A DNA stretch of 64,000 nucleotides from contig BDSI01000019.1 in the NCBI GenBank assembly GCA_003117195.1, forward strand, positions 868,001-932,000, written 5' to 3'. This document shows, in pieces, positions 40,673 through 54,263 of the stretch. A program made the translations under genes and the position numbers. Each line of letters starts with the position of its first letter. The stretch's first letter is position 1. This stretch comes from Eudorina sp. 2006-703-Eu-15 (Eukaryota; Chlorophyta; Chlorophyceae; Chlamydomonadales; Volvocaceae). Below the pieces are notes generated by a model, which was not told where the DNA came from, did not search any database, and worked only from the letters and a program-made list of their open reading frames with translations.

Positions 40673-41880
40673 CACTGAAACCATAAACGTGACAATATGA
40701 TCCATGATAACAGGTTTACAGCTAAGGTGCAAACGAAACCATGGCCTGAGGTTCGTCCTCAGTGAAACGCAGATGTCGTGCGCAGATTGCCGAAAAGAAG
40801 GCCCAGAGTAGGATTACCGCGTGATACAGTTATAACTTTAATGTCAAACATGCAGCTTGACATGTTTCACAAGCGGTGCTGCATTTGGGGTTCTCGTACG
40901 ATTCGGATTCACAACTTACAAAGCGAGGCGACTAAAAGTTCAGGTGTACACCTGCGGCAAGCCCGTACCTTAATTTTTGCATGTGGATGCAATCGACGTG
41001 GGTTCACGTGAACGTGGTGGCCTCAGGTCCGGTTTCTGTGGCGTGGCCCTGAGTGGCAATACCCTGCGTGCCCTCGCAGCAGCAATGGCCACCTTGGTGA
41101 CAAAGCGAAATGTATATGTCCCAGATCACGTTACAGCGCACGTGGAGTTCCGGTGTCGATACCTAACCATAGCTAACGTTGACTGGGCCCCAACGTTGAC
41201 TGGGCCCCAAGCTGAGGCCGGGCGCACGATCCTTTTTCATCCAATACTGACCACCCACCGCGACCGCGATCTCAACTCCAACACATATGTCAAGATGCAC
41301 TCCGATCAAGTGCCGGCGCACATGCACGTCTGTTGTTGGTCCCGGGTCCGCGGTTCTCACCGCCGTATGTGCTCGGGACAATCGCATCCCAAACTGAAAG
41401 ACGCAACCATACGGAACACCATTCGAAGCTCGCCCAACCATCCGAGAAAATAGTCGCTCCGCAACATTCAGTGCACATCTTGTATCAGCACGGGTACCGT
41501 ATGCTTAGCACAAAATTTCAGGGCACTTGTATGTCGTCAGTCCAGGTGAGCTGCGATGCGCACACATGTTCATTTCCACAGACCGCACGCCATACTTGCA
41601 TTTCGCTGCCCATACTTGCGTTTCGCTGATAAACGGCATACTGAAGACACCTGTAGTAATGTGTATGCACAAGCCTCTCTGATGTACCTAAGCGAGCGAC
41701 CATAGCGAAGCCCCGCAGTCTCCTTGTCAACCACGCTGCAACTTGGTTCCGTTCGTCCGGTCATCAGACCGGCGATCGGACGTGCAAAGTGCCATACCCC
41801 ACAGCACACACACCCACATCCAGGCGCACGCCCTCTTCCAGCGCGCTGCCGCGTTGCGTTCCACCATTGCAAGCAGGAGC
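40673..41880. other. Intergenic stretch, membrane-protein 5' side and CH-protein 3' UTR
   Basis: No coding exon seen. Two minus-strand TGTAA signals (41131-41135 and 40916-40920) could end the CH-protein mRNA. Two small direct tandem repeats are present: about 19 bp twice at 41178-41214 (GTTGACTGGGCCCCAA) and about 21 bp twice near 41590-41628 (CCATACTTGC.TTTCGCTG). Confidence 0.55.
41131..41135 (-). terminator. Candidate poly(A) signal TGTAA for the CH-like gene
   Basis: TGTAA on the minus strand about 750 nt past the stop at 41881. An alternative lies at 40916-40920. Confidence 0.3.
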
Positions 41881-44800
41881 TCAATACCCGGACGGCACCA
41901 ACCGCAGCCGTGGCGACACCGCCGCCGCGTAGGCGGGGGAGCCCTCGGCGGCACCGCCCGCTGAGCGACTCTCTCGCAGAACAGTACGGCCTCGCTGCTG
42001 CTGCTGCTGCGGTCGCTGACTGTTCTGCTGCTGCGAGTGGTTGCGCTTGTTGCGGGTGCCATGCTGGTGCGCCTCGCTGCCCAGGTCCACCTCTGCACCC
42101 CAGGCCGCGACCGGGTAAGACGCGCGCAGCAGGTCGATGCTCGTGGAAGAGGACAGCCGCTGCTGCCGCCGCCGCTGCGCCTCCCACGGTCCCGCTGCTG
42201 CGGCCGGCGACACCTTGGTTGGCGTCACCATGATGTCCGTGATGAGGGACCGGACGATGGCCCCAGAGACGCCGCCGCTGCTGGCGTCGCTGACGGCCGT
42301 GGCGCGGCGCACTCCGGAGGCAGCCGTCACAGCGCCGCCGCTGCGGCGCCTCGCGTTGCGGACAGGGCTCTCCCCGCGTGCGCTGGCGCCGCCGCCAACC
42401 CCCTCGCCGCCCTGCTCGTCACGTCCGCTCGCCTGGCTGCCATGTCCACTGGCGTGTTCGGCGGCTGCGGAGCTCGGGTGGCAGGGCGGCCCCGGCACCG
42501 CCCTGAGGAACAGAGGGTGCAGCAGGTGCGGGGCGGCTGCAAGGGGTGGTGAAGGTGGCGGTGCTGGAGGAGCAGACGTGCCGGCGCCGCCGGTTTCGCC
42601 GCCTAGAGCGATGCCTGCTGCATTGGAGAGCAGGCCGCTGCGCCGGTGGCGGCTTGGGGTTGCGCGCGGTGAAGGTGAGGTTGTGCCCCGGCGGGAGGAT
42701 GGGTCGTTGCCGGCGTGGCGGCCGGGCGTGGGGCTGGCGGGACGCGGGGACGCGGACGGCGAGCCGCGGTTGATCGCGATTCGGTCGGGCGGCAGGGTGC
42801 GCACATCCGGCTCCGGGACGGCGTATGGCAGATAGGGCTTGGCGTCCGGCAGGATCGCGCTGGGTGCCTGTGGGGTGGAGGAAGGCGCAGGTCAGCAATG
42901 GCGCGGGCATCAGGCAGTGGGGATTGGTAGTGCCGTACGGTATCGATGATTCGGTATCATGTCCGAGGCTGTCGTGGCGTGCACCACGACGGCCTCCCTG
43001 GTACGGGGCCGCACCACGGGGCCAGGTGGAGCTACGGTAGCTTATGGGGCAATCGAGTGCCGCACTGAACCAATCCCAGATGCTGCGACAACCCCCGCCG
43101 TCTCAGGCCACACGACGACGCAACAACTGCGCGCGTACCAAAGACCTGTCTCATTGCCCTCCCCAGGGGGCGGGTGGACGGGTAGAGGGGTCCCCGCCTG
43201 GCCTCACCGGCGGCAGTCCGCCCGCCAGGCGGTGCAAGTCCTCCAGCAGCCCCGTCAGTGGCGGCCGCTCGCAGTGGATGAGGGCCTCCTCGTAAACCAG
43301 GAATCTGCACCGCGTGACAGCGCAGTGACAGGCGGCGAAGCAGCAGGGTGTCATTGACTCAGCAGCGCCCCTCATTTCTTTCTTCAAGCCGCTAGCCATC
43401 AGGCATGAATAAATCGAATCCACCGAAGCTCGCTTGTAAAAGCAATCCGTTCTGCCCTGCTGTTCGCCCATGACATGATGATGGGAACACAACCGGCTAT
43501 ACTCTTCCCCGTGAGCGCGGTCAGGTCCCGCGCTCAGGCATCGCTCCACAGGCGATAGGCCCCCCCGCGAAACGCTCACCTCCTGGACATGCCCGGCGTC
43601 GTCCTCAGCGCCTCGATGGCCTTGAGCCAGTTGGTGCGGCGGGCGGCCTCAGTCAGCGGCCTGCGAGGAGAGGCGGCTTTGTGCATCAACTGTGGGGCAT
43701 AGGGGCGCGCTTGCACGGGGACGCGAAGAGCCTCAGTCGACCGGTGGAGCACCTGAGAGAACGGTGCGTCGCCGGACGCACCTTCGGTGCGCGCCCACGA
43801 TGGGCTTGCCGCTGAGGTTCGAGACCAGCCAGCAGATGAAGGTGCCGTCCTCGAACATGCGGAGCAGTGCCGGAAAGCCCTGCAGGACCGTGACCGTGGA
43901 GCACCACCGGAATTTAGACAGCATCCGCATTCAGCAAGCAATCTTAAAGAGCTGTGCAGGACAGCGCAGTTCCTGGCGATGCCGTCGCCGTAGAAGTCTC
44001 GAACCGCCCGGGTGCCAGCATGGCGCGCAAATGGCGGGGGCAAACGCGACGGTTGGGTAAACGGTCAAAGCAACAGGCAAGCACAGCAAGTAGTGCGACT
44101 GAGACGCTGGATGCCTGCGGACTTGTCCGGCGCCGTCCTGCCATGCCGTGCCCTGTCTTGTCCTACCATATTTGGATGCCATTTGGGGATCGGGTTTGCC
44201 TACACCCCTTTGTATTGTGCCGAACCCAAGTGTAGCACCTGGACGGCTTCCAGCCGGCTGATGGCGCCGCTCTCCATGAGCCACTGCAGCAGCGAAGACT
44301 CCAGGGCGGCCAACTCTGCCGGACTGTACGGCAAGGATGTCAGCTGTGGCCACAGGGGACGGTACAGCAGTCCGCTCTCATGTGCGGGCACCGCTTGTAC
44401 ACCGCCTCCGCCGGCCGACGGCGCAGCTGGGATCTGGCTGAGCGAGCTGGTGAATTGCATCGAGCCCTGCAAGGTCAACAGGGGTGCAGACAGCACCGCA
44501 CTGCAGTTGTGCCGACGCCACATACCGCCCGCGTGAGGCATTGCTATGGCCCCGCAGGGGGCCCACAGGCCGCCATACCTACAGTTGTGCTTTGTAAGAA
44601 CCATCTTCCGCAATTTAGCTCTTGAATGAGCTGACAAAGAAAGGGTATCCCAACGGACCCATCCAGTCATTGAATAATCATGTACACGTGGTTGGGAGAG
44701 CCGCGTCTGAGCGCAGGGCATCCTGCAGCCCTTCCCTGAAGGTTCTGGAGGGCAGCTTTCCCAGGGAAGTCGGACTCACGGAAACCACGCCACCAGTAAC

Positions 44801-47800
44801 CCCCAACCGATCATACTGAGTAACTGACCCGCGGATCGGCGATAGGCCCGGTCGGTATTTTGCTCCGTGTTGACGCCTTCCCGCCCCGCAGCGTTGGCGT
44901 CCCCTCGGGTCGCCCTGCTTGCTGGTTGCTGCCGCCCTCTGTCCCAGCGTCTGCGGCGCTTGTGCCGGCGCCGCGGCTGGGGCTGGGCTTGCCGCTCCGA
45001 CTGGTTGCGTGGCCGCCGTTCGTCGTCGCCGCCGCGGCCAGCGCTGCTGGTGCAGGCCCCAGCCCCGCCATCCCATCCGGCCCCAACCCGCCCCGAACAT
45101 CGAACGTCCTGCGGTTCACACAGCAGCAAATCCGATCAACACCATCCTTCACCCTTGCCGCACAAATGTGCGTAACGTCGCGCAGCTCGGTTCCAATCAT
45201 TCGAAGTCTTATAGAGCAAACGCAGTGCGGTTTCACCACGCCTACCTTCTCTGTGTCTCGCCACCTGCACCATGGCCCCACTGCCGGCCGCCTGCGACGC
45301 CGCCCGGACCCGCGCCTGCGCCGCTGCCGCGCAGGTACTGGTATTGCGGCGCGATGGCCAGGCGGATGAAATTGAGCAGGCCCCAGATGCTGTCCGGTGA
45401 GCCCGCCAGCACGGACTCCACCTCCGCCACGAGGCCCAAGCCCGCGCGCAGTTGGCGCTCCTACAACGGCCAAAAACAAAGGCAAGCCCAGAACGAGGGG
45501 GCAAGCGCATTATAGGAAATAAGGCCATGCGGAACCGAGTAGCTGTGGTCAGGACTGGCAGGTGCAACCGACAGCCACACAAGGTGTTGACCTTGCCGGG
45601 GAATGGTGCTGTTCTCAATAAAGCTCAACGGCCAGCATACCCTGAGCCCACCACAAACTCGGAGGCCTTTGCCCAGCTGCCTAGCCTACCTTGAGCCGGA
45701 GCGCGTATCCGCGGCCAGCGCTGCCCAGGGCCTTGATGGCGATGATGCCCGAAGAACCTGCAGCGCGGCGCAGCCGGCAGTTGCCATGTGACGCGTCGGA
45801 ATCAAACTCTGCGACCGTCTGCCCCAATCAGTTGGGAGGTCAGTGACTTGCACCCGGTCGGCCTATGTGTTGTTGAGGCGACCGACACGACAGAAAGACG
45901 GCCGCCGTCGTCCCTGCTGGTCGGACGGCTACAGGGACCAAACAAGCCTTACCTGTGGTGGGACCGGAGGCGTTGTTGCGCGATGGACTCGGTGAGCGCG
46001 AGCGCGCGCCGCTCGCCCCGCCGTTGCTGCCCGGCCCGCCCCCGCTCGCCGCCCCAGCTGCGGCGGCCAGGTCAGCTGCGGCCGCCTGCGCTCGCGCGCG
46101 GCGCTCGGCGTCCGGCGGGGGTGCCTGTTCACAGACGCATCGCAACCCAGGAACGCCCCGTACAGCAGGTTGTTTCCTGTCAGAAACAGGCGCCACGACC
46201 GAGCCTCGCGCGGGGGTGGTGCACACGGGACGTATCCATGCCGCGCGATCGCAGCCCCCATGTCCCCGCCGCTATACCGTGTCAGCGACCCGTATCAGGC
46301 GACCCGTGCCTGCTGCTGTCCGCGCTGCTTGCCTACGTACCCACGGTGCCGCCAGCATGCCCAGGTGGTCCAGCGCGCACAGGATGTTGGTCCTCGCGGA
46401 GCGCATGTCGCGCGGCGGCTCCGTCACGACCCCCGCAGGCAGCGGGGTCCCCACCAGGCGGGCCGCCAGCACCGCCAGCAGAAGTCCGTTGCGCAAGGGG
46501 TTGTCCAGCAGCGGCAGAGCCTCCTGCAGTGCGGCGCAGGTGGCCAGGGGCCGGGTGCGGCAGGGCCGGACGGTCCCGGGGTGAGTGCGGCGGCCTTGGA
46601 AACAAGAGTCGGAAGTCAGGGAAAAGGGATTGGGTAAGACGACCGGGGAGGGGAGGGGGGCATACCGCACCGTGCATCAGGCCCGCGCGACTTACATCTG
46701 CGGAGTTTACCAACAAGCCCATGTCCTCGAGCCAGTTCCGCGTCTCCCTCTCCTGATTGTCCATGGGAAAAGGGGCAGGGAATATAGACATTGGCGGTTC
46801 AGACATGGCGGCAGCTTAGAAACATGGACCGCATCATGGTAGCGTTCCCTAACGAAACACAAGATGCCAGGGCCCTCAGCATGGTCGGCTGAGTATCGGC
46901 CCCCGACGGGCGGTGTGTGCCTGGGCTGTTTTCGCTTTGGCACCCGACGGGCACTCCGTACTGGTGGTCGCGGAGACTTGATTTGTGCTGACAATGCCGC
47001 GCTGGTAATGGCGAGGATGCACAGAAGGATGCCGGAGTGTTCCCGCTGCGACCTAATGATCGACGGGCGGCGATCTGCCCTGTGACCCTTGCGCCTCAAC
47101 ATCTCTCAACGCCCTCATCACAAACAAGTTCGGCAGGGGGGGGCCAGCTTGTGGACATGCGCAGACGCCGGCACACTGGCCTGCGAGGACACTTGGCGCA
47201 CCTGCCATGCGAACGGGCGGACGATGACGATGGGCTCCGAGTGCGCCGGTGAGGGCGAGCGTGTGGGCTGCGGTGAGCTGCCCGCACCAGCCCCGCCGTG
47301 GCTGCCGCCACCCACGCCGCCACCAGCACCGGCGGCGCCCGCGGGGATCCCAGCGCTGCTGCCTGCCGTGCCCCACCCCTGGCCCCGCGGCGTCGCACGG
47401 TCGAGGATGCTGCCGCTGTTGCCGCTGCGCGCGCGACCGTCACGGACGTTGGACCCCGCCCGCGGGCTCTTGGATTGGTTGCCAAAGTTCACCGGGGCAG
47501 GGCCGTGCTGGGAGGGTAGCGTTGCCGCCCCCGACCCTGCCGCCCAAGAAGCATCCGAGCCGCCAACGGCTGGCGGGCCCGAGCTGCGGGCGGGTGAGTT
47601 GCCGCGGCGGGGGCTGACGGGCGCAGAGCGAAGCGCCCCGGCGGCGGAGGGCGCTGACGCCCTCGCGCTGCTGGGCCGTGAGCGCGCGCCAATCGCCCTC
47701 GGGGACGCGGGTCGTGACGCCTGACGGCCGCCGGCGCTGTTCCGGGCCCCCCGGTGGACTCCGTCGCCGGGGCCCCGCCCTGCGCCAGTGGCCGGTGCCG

Positions 47801-50800
47801 CATCCGCAGTGAAGAGGCCGACCGGCAGCTCCTCAGATGCGATCAGCATATCCCGATCCCGCACCGCGTCGTAAGGCAGCAGCTTGGACTGCAGCGCCGC
47901 CTGCCAGTCCACCGGGCCTGGGGGCTTGCTGAACACGGCCGCCTCGCCGCTCAGGCTGGCTGACCGGCCGCCCGGATACCAGTCCTGTTGTGGGTGCTGC
48001 GCGGCATAGCTGCTCTGGACCGCGGGAGGGTGCTGCGTCCGCGCTTGCGGAGACCCGCCCGGCTGCGAGTGCCGCGGGCCCGCTTGGGGTTGGCGAGGCG
48101 AGTCATCGGCTACCACGTCGCTGTACGGCGGCGACAGCAGCAGCCGCTGCGCGGCCTCCTCGTCGCGACCACCCGGCGGACGCGTCGGCCGCGGCGGCGA
48201 CTGACGCACCGCCCCCTCCATCTGCTCGCGCAGCTTCGCGGCGTGCGAAGCGAGCTCGAGGTAGGACGCCGTCCCCTCCGCCGCGCCGCCACCAGTCTCA
48301 GCGACTTCCCCGCCACCGCCACGCGCGTTCAGGATCACCGCGGGCGCCGACGCCCGACCAGGCAACTGCGCCCACCCATGTATCCGCTCCGGTCGGTCCT
48401 GGCTGACATCCTTCCGCCGGTCCGCCATCAGGGCGCCGGGCTGCTTGTTGGCAGGCGGCGCGTCGTAGTGCGGCCCAGGGTACAGCGCCAGGTAGGACAG
48501 GGGATAAGGGGACGTGTCGGCGGGTGGCGGTGGCGGCGGGTAGGCGTGAGCATGGGATGCAGCAGCTTCAGCTGCACGGGTGCCGGCCGCCTGCAGGCCC
48601 AGCCGCGACGGACTGCTGACGGCGCGAGAGACGCGGGAGGGGGCTGCCGCCGTGGAACCTGTTCCTGCGGAGCCGGCCTGCGTAAAGGGGGGAGGGGGCC
48701 GGAAAGGATGCAATACGGTCAGAGCTCGTGATCTGCCCGTTGAGGCTTGCAGGCTTATACTTTGATACGCACGACTGGGAAGATGTTTCAAGCACATAGC
48801 CCAGGCGCGATTGTCGGCAGGACGGGAAACAGATCAAAATGGCAAGGCAGGATAGATACAGCAAAGCTGAAGAGAGGACCTCTGCGCGCAGTGGTCTACG
48901 TACCCAAAGCGACACACTGCCCACGGACGACGCCATGCGCTGCCCTTCCCCGCTCCACTCCCCTCCCCTGCCCCCGGTGCTCCCGGCGCTGGTGCCGCTG
49001 AAGCCGCCAACGCTGATGCTACCGCCGACCTCCCCACTGCCGCCCCCACCGCTGCTCCGCAGCTGATTCAGCTCGTCACCGGCGTCGGCGTCGTCTGCGG
49101 GCTTCACCTCCGCCGCGAGCGCCACGGCGGGCGGCCGTGGCGGCAGCGCCGCCGGCCCCGCTGCTGTCGCAAGCGGGGCCCCGCCGCTGCCAGCGCTGTT
49201 GCTGCGGGCGAGGACATGCAGCTGCCTCAGGATGTCCTCCAGTGCCACCAGGGAGGTCTGCACTGCGCCGGTGGCGGCGGCGGCCGGGTCGGTTGCGGCC
49301 TGCAGGTGCTGCGCGGCGCGGCGGAGAAGCGCGTTCAGGTAGGGCTCGTTCGCGGCGGCTAGCCCGTCCTGGCCGACCGGCAGCGCGGCGAGCCCTATGA
49401 CAGCAGCGGCGGCGGCTGCGATGGAGCTGTCGGCCGGGGCAGCCGATCCGGGCGCTTGGTCCTGCAGCACCGGGTGCTGCCGCGGCTGCTGCACGCCCAC
49501 GGCAAGAGCCGATCCCGACGATGCTTCCGACGATATCTCAGGCGCCAAGTCGCCCTGGCCAGCCTGGCCAGCTGCCGCGGCCTCCGCGCCCTGGATGTAC
49601 GCGCGCATCTTAGCCTTCAGCCGCTCGGCTGCCAGCTGGAGGTCGTACCGGCAATCGTACATGCAAGCCATCAGGGGGACACGAAGCGGGATCGGAACGG
49701 CGACGTTGACCATCACGCAGTCGGCGCGGGCGCGTAAATGAAGCGTCGCACACCGTCAAGCGCCGAACGGGGATCATCGCTTTCCGTTGGCAGCCTCGCC
49801 GCGATTGCGGCTCGCCTAAGCCATCTTCAAGATACCATAACACGGCCCCCGCGGCAAAACGCACACCCGGGGCCGGGTTAATGTAAGGCTCATTGCCAAC
49901 CCGCCAAGCGCCCACCGAGCGCGCCTTGCACTGCTAACCTGCCACACAAACTCACCTCCGAGTCGACGGAACATAAGCTGCCCGAAGGGCTCGTCGACTG
50001 CGCCCGCGCCGAAAGCTGGGCCGGCGGCACGGAGGGCGTCGCGGCCTGCGCGGGTGCCCGCGCAGCTCCAGCCGCCTGTGGCTGCTGTGCCTGCTGGTGT
50101 TGGTGCTGGTTGATATGCAGCCATGGTGGGTGCGCGTGTGGCTTCAGCGGGAGGTGCGGCTCACGGTGCGGATGCGGGTGCTCAGGCAGCCCCGAGCCGA
50201 CGGAGCCCCGCCCCAGCGACCGCGCCACCGCCGCCCCGGCGTCTTCTGCGTCACGGCCGCCGCTGGCGCCTGGCTCGCCACCTGCGTCCAGACCCCGTAT
50301 CGCGACGACCGGATGCGATCCGCGGCGCGCCAACGGCGGCGGCAGCTTGCCGGAAACCTCGTGGGCTGTGGCGGCCGCTGCGGTGACGGTCTCGAAGGAG
50401 ACCAGCACGGGCGCGGAGTTGGGCCGCGGCTGCGACACCGCGTCGAACACGGCGCTGCGCAGCGTGTCGCCCATCAGCAGCTGGTCGTGGCCCTCACTGC
50501 GCGCACCCCGGCCGGACAGCAGGGCCAGCAGGCGATCCAGCTGGTTGCCCCCCGGCGGCGTGGGGTCGCTGGCGTGCGGCTGGCGGTGCTGCAGGGTGCT
50601 GGACCGAGACTCCGGCACGGTGCCATCGCCCTCAGCTGCTGTCACCGCGCGCACCGAGACTGCACGCGCCCCCGAAGGTGACGCGGCGGTCGGGTCGGAG
50701 GAGTCCAGCGGGCGTTTCGGGGCCGTGCGCTGCGGCGCGAGCGGGACAACCTCCGGGTGCCCGAAGGGCCCAGTGCTCGTTGGTTTGGCGCTGTGCTCGG

Positions 50801-53800
50801 TTTCGCTGGCATCGCCTTCAACTTGGCCTGCCATCCCGCCCGCAGCTGGAGCGACGCCGCTGTTGGAGGGTTCGGGCGTCAGCGGCGTCGACGAGGTGGC
50901 GCCGCCCTGGCTTCCTGACCCCTGCGGCCTCGAGGCGAAGTCCGCGCGCACCTGCGCCCAGCTGCGAACCAGCTCTCCCCTGTCTTGCTCCGGAACCGCA
51001 ATCAGTGTCGCCGCCGACACTCCGAGACCCGGCGCGATCGGCTCGGCGGATGCCCCCGGATCGCCAGCTGCCGGCCAGGACGTGCCCACAGGCGGCGACG
51101 GCGGTGCCGCTGAGTTTGCCATTGCGAGTGGCCGTCCGATGGCAGCCGCCGGCGGCGGCGAGACAGGGACCAACGTCGCGGTCACGGAGGGCGGCCGGCC
51201 GGGGTCCAGGGGAGGCAGGTGGCCGTTGCCATCGGTGTCTGTGCCGCTCGTGGCGGAGGACAAGCCGGCGATGTCCGTGGCAGCTTGGGATACCGCGGCG
51301 GTATCGGAGTTTGTGCGGACGAGGCGCCGATCAACAGTGTCGACGCCGGGGCCGCTGCAGGAATGGTTTTGAGCGCACAGGCATGTGGCATAATGAGCGT
51401 TAATCACACACAAGCATGGCGCTTCTCGTGAGGGGAATGTTCAAAGGCGAATCGAATCGACTACCCATTTGGCTGTTGCTGCAACTTCTCCAACAATTCG
51501 ACAACAAACAACTTACCCATGGGAAGTTAGACCATTGGTCCTTTCAGCTGCTGCCGTCGCCAGGGCCGGCTCCAAGCCCATGCCCCGCTTCACGCCGCGG
51601 CGCGGTGGCTCTGCCTCCTCCATCACCGGCGGTGGCTCTGCCTCTCCCGTCCTGCTCACCGGCGCGCCCTCTCGCGCGCTCGGAGGCGGCGTGACCGCCC
51701 CCGCCATGACCTTGCCACCGCGCCCCTCCGCCGACCCGTCTGCACTGCTGCTCGTCCCTCCACCGCCGCCCATGCTGCTGCCTTCCAGCCCGCCGTGGCT
51801 GCTCTCCCCGTCCCGCACAAAGAGCGGGTTGGTGAAGGTGATCTCTGCATACCGGTGGTGCGGGTCGTCGCCATACCGCGAGCCGGGGCCGCCGCCATGC
51901 TCGGTGTCCAGTCGAGAACCGGCAATGACGCCTCGGGGTCCGACTGGAGACGTCCGACCTACAGCCGAACTTCTGTGGCTAGACACCTGTCCAGACGACG
52001 GCTGAGACGCCCCGGCATTGACGCCGATGGCAACGCCAGCGCCGGCGCCATCCTCGCCGCTGCGTGACACAGTTCCGGAGCTGATGATACTGGGCGCTCC
52101 GGACGGCACGCCGAAGGACAGAGTCCTGTACAGCTGGCCGCTGCTGGTGCGTTCGCGGCTGCGACCGCTGTCGGGCCCCGCCGCGATGACTATGCTGCCG
52201 AAGCCAGTGGTCGTGGGGGGCCCGCCGCTAGACGGACTGCTCGCCAGAGCCGCCCCCAGGCTGTTATCCGATGGTAGCGACAAGGGTGGCGGCACAACCA
52301 AGCCCACGATGTCGGGTCTGGCCCCGTTGGGCGTCGGCGGCCGCCCTTGCTGGCTCTGCTCTGGCTGGTGCTGATGTTGCTTTGCGCTACCCCGGGAAGG
52401 GTGTCTAAGGAGTGGGGCTTCCGGCCGCGCCTTGGGCGTCGGCACTGCGTCCGTGTCGGCTGCCGCGTAGGTGACGGACGAGGTCGAGGCCACGGGCGAC
52501 ACCGGCGGCGACGGCGGCGCCGCAGTCGACATGCTGCCTACCAGGTCGATGCCACGACTGGCCCATGCCGAAGGTCCAGTCGGCGTGGAGGTGACGGATC
52601 CAGCCCCGTCGCCTCCCCCACCGAATCCCGGGGCGGATGTCGACGTCGCCATCGCGTACGAGGTGCTGTGCTGCTCTCGCAGCGACATCCATGACGCAGG
52701 CGACACATAGTCATCGTAGCCTGACGCTATTTTGTCGTATTCTGTACGGCCGGTTGTCTGGCGACGGCCGCTGCCGTACCGACCGGTGAGCTGTGGGCTG
52801 CTGCGAGGGCTGCCAACGGATTTGTCGTATTCCTCGTCCCTGCTGCGCGCGCTGCTGGGGGTGTCCAGCTCCGAGACGGCAGCCGTGGTGAAGGACATGG
52901 GCGTCCGAGCGACGGCGTTGAGGGTGGAGTCGGGTATCGAGTAGATGGACGAGAGGTCTATGGGGGGCGGCAGGACAACCAGAGCGCCAGGGGAGGATAA
53001 CCGTTAACAGGTATCGGTCCCGCAGTGCGGCATCCCACGACCGTGGAAGTCAGACCTGGTCGCGCCGGCGCTGTGCGATTGGTGGCGGGAAAGCCGGTGA
53101 GGTGCGTTCTAGGGGTGACAGCGGGCCGCTCGGATTTGCCAATCAACGGGGTGCGCGCGGCCACCCCGCGTTCCAAGGTTACAGTCAACCCAAGGGCGCC
53201 GCGCACCTGCATAGCTGTGACCGGCCTGCGCCGTCAGGGTCGTGGACAGCTCCTCCTGGAGCGGCGGGTTCGTTCCTAGCATCCGGGCGGGCAGGGTCGG
53301 AAGGATTGGACATCAGATAAGCAGGCAGCAAGGGCAACGTAGGTGCGGACTGCAAAGACAAGGGGAGGGGATGGATTCCCAGGTCACGGCCCCGACAAGC
53401 GCACACAAGCACGTAAACGTGACAACGGACGATGCTAAACACAACCCTTGACAACGGACGGTGCCAAACACAACCCGTGACAACGGGCGATGCTAAATGT
53501 CCAGCTTACCTTGCTCCGTGGGCCCCGCCCCGCTTGGGAGTGCGGTAATTCCGGGCGCATCGTTGTTCCATGACGTCCTCCGTATCACGGGTGACTGCGA
53601 CGCGGTGGTTGCTGCACTGTTGGCGACAGGCGGTAGCGCGGCAGGCGCTGCTGCAGCAGGCCCTGACAAGGTCAGATCGGCGAATAGCTCATCCCGCAGA
53701 GCCTCCAGCGGCCCTCGATTCTTAGGCCGAGCCACGGCACGGGGTTGCTGCTCAATGCCACCGGATGCAGCCCTTGGAAGCTCTTGCGGAGGTGCACGGG

Positions 53801-54263
53801 CGCCTTGCGAAGAAGTAAGGAATTCGTTCTGAATGCGCGCCGCTGCAGCAAGCATGTCCTGGAGGCTCATCTGCACCGCATCCAAGCCCGTGTGTTGTGG
53901 TGCCGCTGCCGGCTTGCCGGAAGGCCAGGCAGTTGGCTTGGAGCCACTTGGAGCCGAGACTGGTGCATGGACATACGCAGGCTGGGTACGAGAAGTGCCG
54001 TGCGCTGCCCGAAGCTGTAAGCTGGGCCGGCTGGGGCCGACTGAGTTGACGTCCGCGCCGATATCACTAGAGTGCGCGCCTTGGTCGGTGGCCAGCGGCG
54101 GGGGGTTACCCGGCAGAGACGTAAAATCTGCCCCAGGGCCGAACTTCCCAGCAGTACATGAATCTGTGATAGATTCCACTTGCGCCCCCGAGCGGCGCGC
54201 GCGGATGGTATGTTCCGCTCTTGGGTAAACGCTGACCGTTTGATGGTAGCCTTCGTCCTTCAT
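41881..54263 (-). CDS. Giant protein with two calponin-homology-like domains, 2,759 aa, 16 exons
   Basis: Exons (minus): 54263-53510, 52957-51517, 51354-49956, 49635-48904, 48677-47202, 46752-46696, 46523-46345, 46176-45953, 45757-45690, 45460-45282, 45108-44829, 44466-44239, 43879-43782, 43660-43580, 43304-43208, 42867-41881; 8,280 nt, all phases matched. An in-frame TGA lies two codons before the ATG. Residues 1-1930 are mostly disordered (Ser/Pro/Gly/Ala), with a helical patch near 1200-1220 (LAAERLKAKMRAYIQ). First CH-like domain, about 1930-2165: RNWLEDMGLL, NPLRNGLLLAVLAARLVG, ARTNILCALDHLGML, SPDSIWGLLNFIRLAI, with a disordered insert near 2025-2085. Second, about 2300-2430: LLQWLMESGAI, MFEDGTFICWLVSNLSGKPI, TNWLKAIEALR, PLTGLLEDLHRL. 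CH pairs usually bind actin or microtubules; the partner here is unknown. The splice choices at 46696, 46345 and 45282 were made from phase. A 330-residue low-complexity tail ends the protein. Confidence 0.8.
53418..53497. repeat. Tandem repeat, three units of about 28 bp
   Basis: Three near-identical units with GTGACAACGGACGATGC followed by TAAACACAACCC, in the first intron of the CH-like gene, starting 13 nt past the 5' splice site at 53510. Confidence 0.85.

Noticed and set aside
45265..45282. Alternative donor GGTGCAG|GTGGCG for the CH-like exon
   Set aside because: It puts the next exon in a Trp/Arg-rich frame and breaks phase with the exon at 44466. The donor after 45282 keeps phase throughout.
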